Positions 17,594 through 24,152 of a DNA stretch of 64,000 nucleotides are shown here, in pieces. The stretch lies in contig NZ_LWCS01000013.1 in NCBI RefSeq assembly GCF_001650495.1, positions 62,001-126,000 of the forward strand. The letters are read 5' to 3'. Origin of the DNA: Mycolicibacterium iranicum. GTDB taxonomy: Bacteria; Actinomycetota; Actinomycetes; Mycobacteriales; Mycobacteriaceae. The position numbers and the translations under genes are program-made. The notes below the pieces were generated by a model. The model was not told the DNA's origin. It saw only the letters and a program-made list of their open reading frames with translations, and made no database searches. Each line of letters opens with the position of its first letter. Positions within the stretch are counted from its first letter, which is position 1.

Positions 17594-18817
17594 TTAAGCT
17601 TCGTCAGAAACGGTGCGATATGTGTACGCGATCGGTTCCAGTCGGCCGATGTCGACAACCCATGGCATCGAGAGGTTCAACTCCCCACCAGTGGCGACGG
17701 GTGGATCCACATTCCTGTCGAGGGCAATGTTCCGTACAAGTGCGAACGCATTGTTCGGGTGCTCGGCCAAGTGGAGCTTCACCTCATTGCGGGTCAGTAT
17801 GACTGCCTCGCCTGCTGTGGTCGTCCCCTTCACCTCGACCTTAATGACGTTCTCGCCCTTGGTCGCGTGCACGTCGTAAGACGACGTGGCTCCGACATCT
17901 TCGGTCGCGTAGCCCAATTCATTCTCGAAGTGTTGCCGCGTCACCTGTACCGCGCGCTCCTCAATCGCTTTGATCTCCGCGGCGGTAAAGCGCTGGCCGC
18001 CGATCTTGCGCCTCGGATGGCTCACGGACTCGACAGCAGCGATTGCTTCGATGACGTCAGGCGAACTCTTCGCATCCGCATCTGGCTCCGCGCGATGGAG
18101 GCCGAGCTTCTGCACAAGGGGCGTGAAAGCCGGTTCCGCTCCAATCTGATGCGCGATGACATCTACAGCGGCTTCAACGAAGGCGGCATCGTTCTCGTCC
18201 TCCGCGCGCCAGTACATGTCCTCAGATAGCCCCCCAGAAATGTTCAGCCGCTTGACATCTGCATCGGTGACGGGGCCGAGCAAATCGGGCTTCACAAGCT
18301 CCCACAGCTCTGAGTTGCCCAACGCCGCCCACGGCATAGCCGGGTCAGGAGCGCTACTTGCGATCGCGAACGGAGCCAGCAATCCGGCAAGTTCTCGACG
18401 TACGTCATTAAAAGGAACCAAGCGCGGCGCGTGGTCTCGCGCGCGGGCGATTGCCCACAGCAGTACTACGTACTGGTAAGGCGCTCGCTTACCGTGTGTT
18501 CGATCGACGTGCAGCTGGTTCAGCTGGTGCAGCAGTCCGCTCCTGTCGATGAAGAACCCGAGGTCTTCAAGGATGGTTACCGCACCGCCCGGTCCAGTAC
18601 CCCCGAACGGGCGTTCCGTCATCCAGTAGTCGTTAGTCGCAAAGCCGTGCGCAACTCCTGCGATCGCCTTCGAGTCATAAAACCTGCCGTTGTGGACAAG
18701 CCGAAATTTGGATGCCTTGCCGAAGTTGTACCTTGCGAGGAACTCCGACTGCCCGAGCTTGTCGTACTCGGCGATCGCGGCTAGAACACTGTCCTTGTCG
18801 ATGTCGCTAGGTGCCAC
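17594..18817 (-). CDS. ScoMcrA-head / sulfur-binding-like / DUF3883 protein, candidate type IV restriction factor
   Basis: A 407-residue protein with three recognisable parts. Residues ~1-85 match the ScoMcrA-like N-terminal head (FGKASKFRLVHNGRFYDSKAIAG). Residues ~105-190 resemble the DNA sulfur-binding domain (YQYVVLLWAIAR, LVPFNDVRRELAGLL, then MPWAALGNSELWEL). Residues ~275-400 are a DUF3883-type nuclease-like fold (YDVHATKGENVIKVEVKGTT), where the D and ExK pair fits a PD-(D/E)xK site. Known ScoMcrA cuts modified or phosphorothioated DNA with an HNH domain; here a DUF3883 domain replaces it. Role inferred: modification-dependent defence. Confidence 0.7.
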   Translation of the reverse strand: MAPSDIDKDSVLAAIAEYDKLGQSEFLARYNFGKASKFRLVHNGRFYDSKAIAGVAHGFATNDYWMTERPFGGTGPGGAVTILEDLGFFIDRSGLLHQLNQLHVDRTHGKRAPYQYVVLLWAIARARDHAPRLVPFNDVRRELAGLLAPFAIASSAPDPAMPWAALGNSELWELVKPDLLGPVTDADVKRLNISGGLSEDMYWRAEDENDAAFVEAAVDVIAHQIGAEPAFTPLVQKLGLHRAEPDADAKSSPDVIEAIAAVESVSHPRRKIGGQRFTAAEIKAIEERAVQVTRQHFENELGYATEDVGATSSYDVHATKGENVIKVEVKGTTTAGEAVILTRNEVKLHLAEHPNNAFALVRNIALDRNVDPPVATGGELNLSMPWVVDIGRLEPIAYTYRTVSDEA

Positions 18818-18873
18818 CGCGCAATCGTATGAAATGCGGATGGCAGACGCGGTAGTTCAAGTAGCGAGTCGGG

Positions 18874-19320
18874 TCAGCGATCCCGCGCCTCGCGGAACAA
18901 TGCCGCGTTCTCGCGGCTAAGCCAGTACACGGCTGTTTCTCCCTCCGGGTAATCCCACTCCCAGAACCACCTACGGTTGGCCGAGACACAGTAACGGCCC
19001 GGCCAGGCAAGTACACCGGCTACGCCGTGTTTGCCGTTGGGGATATTTAGCATGCCGGCAAGCTCCTCACCACTGAACCGGGTTTCCGGTTCGTCGATGA
19101 GCGTTGAGAAGAGGCCTTTAGCTGTGGCACTCAATTTGTTCCAAACCTCAGCAGCGAGCGCGGTGTCGGCATCAGTCCAGCGTGGACGATCGTTAGGGTT
19201 CTCCGAGTTCTTGGTGACCGTCGGAGTTGGTCCAGACGGCGATCCATTCAGCCAGTTTCCATACATCGTGTAGAACTCCGGCACCCGATCTTCGGGCACC
19301 TTCACGGTTACATCGATCAT
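18874..19320 (-). CDS. DUF6416-like protein
   Basis: A 148-residue soluble protein. The N-terminal strand (MIDVTVKVPEDRVPEFY) is followed by RWTDADTALAAEVWNKLS and a winged-helix-like core (FSGEELAGMLNIPNGKHGVAGVL, in two pieces), which fits the DUF6416 family from memory. ATG 19320 has CAGGAG 7 bases upstream and is preferred to the longer frame. It is the last gene before the right attachment site, with two operator-like 21-bp boxes just upstream, so it may be a self-regulated accessory protein. Confidence 0.7.
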   Translation of the reverse strand: MIDVTVKVPEDRVPEFYTMYGNWLNGSPSGPTPTVTKNSENPNDRPRWTDADTALAAEVWNKLSATAKGLFSTLIDEPETRFSGEELAGMLNIPNGKHGVAGVLAWPGRYCVSANRRWFWEWDYPEGETAVYWLSRENAALFREARDR

Positions 19321-19363
19321 CGCTAACTCCTGTGTCGTGAGAGGGCGCACTGCCCGGCGAATT

Positions 19364-19427
19364 GAGATAAGTGTGACATATCTCCAGGCTCCCTGTCAAG
19401 GCTTCGGAGGTATATCAGACATATCTC
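19364..19427. promoter_or_regulatory. two 21-bp palindromic boxes upstream of the DUF6416-like gene
   Basis: Box 1 (19364-19384) reads GAGATA-N9-TATCTC. Box 2 (19407-19427) is GAGGTA-N9-TATCTC and shares the GACATATCTC half. The boxes are 43 bp apart, about four helical turns, and end 44 bases before the start codon. This is a typical repressor operator layout. Confidence 0.5.
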
Positions 19428-19563
19428 ATGGGGATAATGACCGGGTATTAGCTAGAAGGCCGACCTATCTACCGCCATCCCGTCGCCCGCCGCGACGACG
19501 CCGCGACGAGAAGCCCGCCGCGCCGATCCGATAGACGCGAAAACGCATCTACCAGCCCGATCA

Positions 19564-19608
19564 CCGTGCCCCCAGTCGGACTCGAACCGACACTGTGCGG
19601 ATTTTAAG
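19564..19608. repeat. right attachment-site copy (45-bp direct repeat)
   Basis: Identical to 6694-6738; here the repeat forms the 3' half of an intact tRNA gene plus three flanking bases. Confidence 0.9.
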
Positions 19609-19640
19609 TCCGCTGCCTCTGCCAATTGGGCTATGGGGGC
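19567..19640 (-). tRNA. tRNA with anticodon UAA (Leu by anticodon)
   Basis: The 74-base cloverleaf on the minus strand has acceptor arms GCCCCCA/TGGGGGC with discriminator A, anticodon stem GCGGA/TCCGC with loop CTTAAAA, and T arm GTCGG-TTCGAGT-CCGAC. CCA is not encoded. The anticodon UAA reads the Leu codon UUA, but the variable loop is only five bases (ACAGT), whereas Leu tRNAs usually have a long variable arm. The 3' half is the integration target of the element to its left. Confidence 0.9.
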
Positions 19641-19660
19641 TTTGCAGCTCAGAGCGTACT

Positions 19661-20872
19661 TTAGGCCGTATCAGCCTTCCTCTGACGTCCTGAATACCGC
19701 AGTGATACCGCAGTGCTGTCTATAGCCTTACCCAGCGCGTCTGCCACACCGCTCAAATCGTCGTTGAGTAGGTGCCCATAACGGTCGAGCGTCATGGCCG
19801 CCGTTGCATGCCCCAGGAGTCTCTGCACGACCTTGACGTTAGCGCCTGCACTGATCGCCAGTGACGCCGTGGTGTGCCTGAGGCCGTGAGGTACCAGCCC
19901 TTCGATGCCGACGTCTTCACACGCGTTGTCGAATGCCCAGCGGTACTCACCGAGTGGCAGGAACCCGCCCTTCCGACTAGGAAACACCAGCGCGTTCGGA
20001 TCGGCAGGCAACTCAGCCTTGAGTTTCTTCCAGACAGGTTCGGGCACGGGCACGTGGCGATCCCGCTTCGTCTTGGTCGTCGACTCCACGATGCCCTTAC
20101 CAGTGACCGCGGTTGCCGACGAGCGCACCGTCAGCACCCGATCCCCCACATGCCTGCGTCTCAACGCAACGGCTTCGCCGAACCGCAGCCCGCAGTACCC
20201 CAGGACCAGCGTCAGCGTCTCGAACCGATCCGCAGCCTTGGCCAGCACCAACAACTCGGCATGGCTCAGGTAGCGCCGCTCACGCTCGGCTTGCTCGGGA
20301 AGATCCTCGTCCCGCTTGATCTCCAACGCGACGTTCTTCGCCACCTTGCCAGTCCGTTGGGCGTATTTCAGGACAGCACCTACCAGCTGATGCGCTTGGG
20401 TGATCCGACTTGCCGACAAACCGGCTCCACGTTGCCCACCATCGACCGACAGCGACCCCAGCCACGTCGAATAGGACTCGTAGTCAAGCCTTTTCAGCGG
20501 AACACCATCCCACTTCGGCAAGACTACGGTGTCGAGCAACGAGCGATATCCTGCAACGGTTTTCGGCTTTCGGTGCTGTTTGGTGGCGAACCATTGCTCC
20601 GCCACCGACCCGAACGTCTCCGCACTCTTCCTCGGATCGACATACTCACCGCGCTGAAGGTCGGCGGTCAGGCCGTTGAGGTATGCCTGCGCATCCGGCT
20701 TGCGTTGGAAACTCTTGGTCCGTTCAGCGCCTGTGCTGTCGACCCATCTGACACGCCAGCGCGAGACCTTGCCGTATACCGCAGACCGCTCCGTACGCAT
20801 CGCGCCGTCCGGCGCCTTGACTCGTTTGTGCCAGCGGTCGTCAATTCCCGCTCGCTCGTTCCGAGTCGTCAT
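19661..20872 (-). CDS. int: tyrosine integrase of a second element
   Basis: A 403-residue phage-type integrase, distinct from the first. It has an N-terminal AP2/arm-binding-like region (~residues 30-90), a core-binding domain (~100-200) and a catalytic domain with Arg in YCGLRFGEA, HGLRHT, LLGHATAAMT and the nucleophile Tyr in DRYGHL. The gene ends 20 bases from the 5' end of the tRNA, which is the wrong side for a standard 3'-end attachment site. Its own attachment core is therefore unknown. It is divergent from the excisionase-like gene at 21075. Confidence 0.9.
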   Translation of the reverse strand: MTTRNERAGIDDRWHKRVKAPDGAMRTERSAVYGKVSRWRVRWVDSTGAERTKSFQRKPDAQAYLNGLTADLQRGEYVDPRKSAETFGSVAEQWFATKQHRKPKTVAGYRSLLDTVVLPKWDGVPLKRLDYESYSTWLGSLSVDGGQRGAGLSASRITQAHQLVGAVLKYAQRTGKVAKNVALEIKRDEDLPEQAERERRYLSHAELLVLAKAADRFETLTLVLGYCGLRFGEAVALRRRHVGDRVLTVRSSATAVTGKGIVESTTKTKRDRHVPVPEPVWKKLKAELPADPNALVFPSRKGGFLPLGEYRWAFDNACEDVGIEGLVPHGLRHTTASLAISAGANVKVVQRLLGHATAAMTLDRYGHLLNDDLSGVADALGKAIDSTAVSLRYSGRQRKADTA

Positions 20873-21074
20873 ACGCTGAAAGTACCGCAGTATTCCGCTC
20901 CCCTCATCCGCTTCGTTGTCCGGAGGCCGGACTATGAGCCCGCCGAAGACGTCACGACCCCCGAGTCATTGAAAGGCTTTTCTTCAAGTGAATGTGGCTG
21001 TGGTCGTGGACAGACCGTCAAGTCACCAGTCACTGTTGGCTCAGGCGAACCGACCATAGCTGAGGAGTAATTTG

Positions 21075-21272
21075 ATGGATTTGCTAGGAGCGAAGGAAGT
21101 TTCGGACATCACTGGAGTTCCGATGGGGACGCTGAGGTACTGGCGGCATTCGAATATTGGGCCGGCGAGTTTCACCTTGGGACGCCGAGTCGTTTATCGG
21201 AGGGCCGAGGTATTGCGCTGGATATCGGAGCGAGAGAGCGCAACCCGCCGCGGAGGCGGCGACGCCGCTTAG
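21075..21272 (+). CDS. xis: excisionase-like MerR-type HTH protein
   Basis: A 65-residue protein that is almost entirely one MerR-like winged helix: LGAKEVSDITGVPMGTLRYWRHSNIGP then LGRRVVYRRAEVLRWI, given here in two parts. This is the normal architecture of small actinobacterial excisionases. GAGGAG lies 7 bases before ATG 21075; a TTG at 21072 is possible. It is divergent from the second integrase across a 202-base control region and precedes the helicase gene. Confidence 0.75.
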   Translation: MDLLGAKEVSDITGVPMGTLRYWRHSNIGPASFTLGRRVVYRRAEVLRWISERESATRRGGGDAA

Positions 21273-21284
21273 TGCCTGCGCACG

Positions 21285-21312
21285 AAAAAGACCTCGGGGA
21301 CTAGCCGAGGCC
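21285..21312. terminator. hairpin terminator after the excisionase-like gene
   Basis: CCTCGG (21292-21297) pairs with CCGAGG (21305-21310) over a 7-base loop, flanked by AAAAAG. Read on the minus strand this is a GC hairpin followed by CTTTTT, a good intrinsic terminator. It may block minus-strand readthrough toward the integrase, and the stem could also act on the plus strand. Confidence 0.6.
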
Positions 21313-21405
21313 TTCGTTCGAACCACCCGATCACGCCACACGGAAGTTCCTCATGAGAATAGCGCAGCATGCCCATAATCGACAGCACCACGGGCAGGAA
21401 ATCCC

Positions 21406-22983
21406 TTGAGCGGCAGGGGGGAGGGGGACAAGAAGTCAGTCGCGGCACGCTTAGTCGATATGGCCCGGGAACGCTATGTTCTCGGAGTCTCCAAGGACGG
21501 CGAACCATTTGGCGCCGAACGCAGTCGACCCCACCTCGCGATACTCCTGCGTGGTGGGAGGGCTGGCCTACGGGCAGATCTCGCCGCTCGCTACTTCACC
21601 GAGACCGGTGCGGTCGCCGGGGGCCAAGCACTTACCGACGCCACACTGATTTTGGAAGGTCTGGCGGCCACGCAGGCACCCGACAAGTTGAACCTACGCG
21701 TTGCCGACCACCACGGGACGATCTACATCGACACTGGAGATCCAAACGGTCAAGTAATCAAAGTCTGCGACGGAAGGTGGTCGATGGCTCCCACTGCGCC
21801 GGTGCGGTTCCTCCGAAATACGAAGCTGACGGGGGCGATGCCGGCACCAAGCCCCCGCGGGGATGTGACGAAGCTCTGGGAGTTCGTCAATGTCGCCGTT
21901 GAGGACCGCCCAGTTCTTCTCGCGTTCCTAGTAGCTGCTTTGGTTCAGTGCGACGTCCCGCATCCGGTACTAGCCCTGTTTGGCGAGCAAGGTAGCGCTA
22001 AAACGACATCGACACGGAGCTTGGTCGAACTCATCGATCCTTCGCCCGCCCCCTTTCGTCAGGCGCCGCGGGACGCGGACTCATGGGCGGTTGCCGCTTC
22101 TGGATCGTGGGTCGTTGCTCTGGACAACCTGTCGGCCATCCCGCCGTGGCTGTCGGACTCGTTATGCCGCGCTGCGACAGGCGACGCCATGGTGAAACGG
22201 TCTCTATATACCGATGCCGATCTGGCTGTCATCAAGTTTCGTCGATGCGTGATTATCAACGGAATCGACGTCGGCGCCATCCGACCCGATCTGGCAGAGC
22301 GGCTAGCGATCGTCGAGCTGCGACGCATCGACCCCAGAATGCGACAGTCAGAGGCCGAGATGCGACAGCGGTGGGAAGCAGCTCTACCAGGTATTTTTGG
22401 CGGACTACTTGACTTGGCTGCCTCCGTTCACCATCGGTTGGAGACCATCACAGTTGAGGACTCGCCCAGGATGGCGGACTTCTGTCGCACGCTGGCGGCC
22501 GTGGACGAGATCTTGTCGACTAATGGCGTACGCCGGTACATGTCGCGCGCCAATCAGTTGTCTGAGGATAGTTTGTCCGTCGACCCGTTTATCGAACAGC
22601 TTCGCTCGCGGACATTAGAACCTGCTGTTGGTCAATCCGGCAGTGATTTGCTGATGCTGCTCACACCGGTCAACGACGACTGGCAACGACCGAGGGACTG
22701 GCCGAAGAACGGTCGCGACGTTTCTGGGCTGCTGCGTAGGCACGCACCCGCTCTACGCAACCTCGGATGGGTGATCGAAGATGATGGCGCGCGCAACCGC
22801 AGGAACGTACTGCTGTGGACAATCTATCCGCCGTACAAAGATGTTGTGGCTCAGCGAGCCTCGCAACCCTCGCGTCTCTCGCTTACGCAGATCAGCGAGA
22901 ACGCGAACTTCGACCGGAGTCAGCAGAAAGTTTTGAATGCCGACGCGAAGGCTGGCGAGGGTCGCACGGCGGCAGCGTCTTGA
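21406..22983 (+). CDS. plasmid/phage-type replication helicase (ATPase)
   Basis: A 525-residue protein. Its ATPase centre has Walker A in ALFGEQGSAKTT (~residue 190) and Walker B in VVALDNLSAIP (~residue 234), followed by a KFRRCVIINGID strand typical of superfamily 3-like replication helicases. The N-terminus (DMARERYVLGVSKDGEPFG) is the usual start of actinobacterial integrative-element replication proteins. The frame uses a TTG start with AGGAAA just upstream. It probably replicates or mobilises the second element. Confidence 0.75.
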   Translation: MSGRGEGDKKSVAARLVDMARERYVLGVSKDGEPFGAERSRPHLAILLRGGRAGLRADLAARYFTETGAVAGGQALTDATLILEGLAATQAPDKLNLRVADHHGTIYIDTGDPNGQVIKVCDGRWSMAPTAPVRFLRNTKLTGAMPAPSPRGDVTKLWEFVNVAVEDRPVLLAFLVAALVQCDVPHPVLALFGEQGSAKTTSTRSLVELIDPSPAPFRQAPRDADSWAVAASGSWVVALDNLSAIPPWLSDSLCRAATGDAMVKRSLYTDADLAVIKFRRCVIINGIDVGAIRPDLAERLAIVELRRIDPRMRQSEAEMRQRWEAALPGIFGGLLDLAASVHHRLETITVEDSPRMADFCRTLAAVDEILSTNGVRRYMSRANQLSEDSLSVDPFIEQLRSRTLEPAVGQSGSDLLMLLTPVNDDWQRPRDWPKNGRDVSGLLRRHAPALRNLGWVIEDDGARNRRNVLLWTIYPPYKDVVAQRASQPSRLSLTQISENANFDRSQQKVLNADAKAGEGRTAAAS

Positions 22984-23113
22984 CCGTGCGCTGTGGTGCA
23001 GGGAAACAGGTGCCCAGATAGTTGATCGCATACCGTTTCATCCGGTCTGATGATGCGTCAACACCGGCGAAGCGTCGACATGTGGCAGCTCGCCTCGGTG
23101 GGGTGGCTGGGTC

Positions 23114-23254
23114 CTAGAGCTCATCCTGAATCGGCAGCAGCAGGGCGATGGCGTGACCATCCTCCGCCCGGATTTCGAATGAATCCCCTCGTTCGACGCT
23201 CAAGAGCACTTCGTCGAAGTTCTCTAGGAGGTCCTGCATTGCAATGATCTTCAC
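23114..23254 (-). CDS. Phd/YefM-like antitoxin, orphan
   Basis: A 46-residue reading frame from GTG 23254 begins MKIIAMQDLLENFDEVL and continues SVERGDSFEIRAEDGHAIAL, matching the DNA-binding N-terminal half of Phd/YefM antitoxins (xxELxxNxxxVLxxVExGExxxIxxxGxPVA). No toxin gene is adjacent on the same strand, and the toxin-binding tail is short. It could be a remnant of a toxin-antitoxin pair. No strong ribosome site is seen. Confidence 0.45.
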   Translation of the reverse strand: MKIIAMQDLLENFDEVLLSVERGDSFEIRAEDGHAIALLLPIQDEL

Positions 23255-23379
23255 GATTGGTCCAAGAGTATGAGGTCACCGGTTACATGCCCGAGAGCAG
23301 TGAAGCACCGTGAGGCCAAAGACTGCCGCAGGCGCCACTCTGGCATTTGCGTCGGTCTTGTATCAGCCGGCGGAGCAGG

Positions 23380-24150
23380 TCAGGGCGTGGGAGGGCACCA
23401 AACTTCCTGGACTGCTCTGCAATCCGCGACAGCTTGCGGGTCTACGACCTCGATGTCGCGAAGCACGGAATCACAATCACCCAAGGAGCACCCATGGTCG
23501 GTCAGTGCCTTCATCCAACTCACCAGCACGGTCATTGAACGAGTTCCATCCTCGGAAGATCCGGTAGCCCACGCACGACCAAACGTGGCGGCCGCACTGT
23601 CGAGAAACGCTCTGTGCACCACTCGATATGCTTTGTCGAACTCCGATCGAGCCATCCAACCGTAGGCAACTAGTTGCGGCACACCGATTTCGCGTTCGAT
23701 GATGCTTGGGCTCGCAAGGCGAAGGGCAGCGCTCCACTGTTCACGAGCGGTAGCCGGGTATCCGGGTGGCGAAGTGGGCTGAAGCATCAGCAGGTACCGA
23801 CCGCCTTCCGAGTAATCGGCCCGTCGCCAATCTGGGTCTCGCCCGGGCACCGCTATAGCCGGGGGCGCATGCAGGGTCGTGCGGTCCCAGGTCGGCGGCG
23901 GAGGCTGTAGCGAAGCAATTGCGCACACTCTTTTTAGTGCTGAGCTGAGCTGTCTCAGCCTGTTCGCGTAGTCCAGCAGGGGATAACTCTTTAGTGAGGT
24001 GTAGTTGCCACACAGCTCAACCCCAGTTTGCACGTGGAACTCGCGCGTCCAGGCACATGCTTGATCGACGACGTTCGCCAGATACGTATGCTGCCGCGCG
24101 AGCTCGGCGCGCCAAGCTTCACCATCTACCTCCTGAGGGAGCGAATCCAT
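23380..24150 (-). CDS. hypothetical protein, last gene of ESX-associated operon
   Basis: A 256-residue soluble protein beginning MDSLPQEVDGEAWRAELARQ. It is largely helical, with a Pro run (QPPPPTWD) near residue 100 and several Cys near the C-terminus. It starts two bases before the coordinate where the large upstream gene stops, so it is the last cistron of a four-gene operon. I recognise no domain. Given its neighbours it may assist an ESX substrate. Confidence 0.65.
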   Translation of the reverse strand: MDSLPQEVDGEAWRAELARQHTYLANVVDQACAWTREFHVQTGVELCGNYTSLKSYPLLDYANRLRQLSSALKRVCAIASLQPPPPTWDRTTLHAPPAIAVPGRDPDWRRADYSEGGRYLLMLQPTSPPGYPATAREQWSAALRLASPSIIEREIGVPQLVAYGWMARSEFDKAYRVVHRAFLDSAAATFGRAWATGSSEDGTRSMTVLVSWMKALTDHGCSLGDCDSVLRDIEVVDPQAVADCRAVQEVWCPPTP

Positions 24151-24152
24151 TA

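Larger units (their letters stand above)
6694..19608. mobile_element. tRNA-integrated element of about 12.9 kb, satellite-like
   Basis: The element is delimited by two perfect 45-bp direct repeats, the right one completing an intact tRNA gene. The enclosed genes fit an integrative element: tyrosine integrase, serine recombinase, HGG-motif phage-type protein, PrimPol-helicase, excisionase-like HTH protein, a capsid-like protein, and cargo with HEPN-like and DUF3883 nuclease-like proteins. No portal, large terminase, tail, conjugation or lysis genes are visible. That combination suggests a phage satellite or a decayed prophage rather than a complete phage or a conjugative element. Confidence 0.8.
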
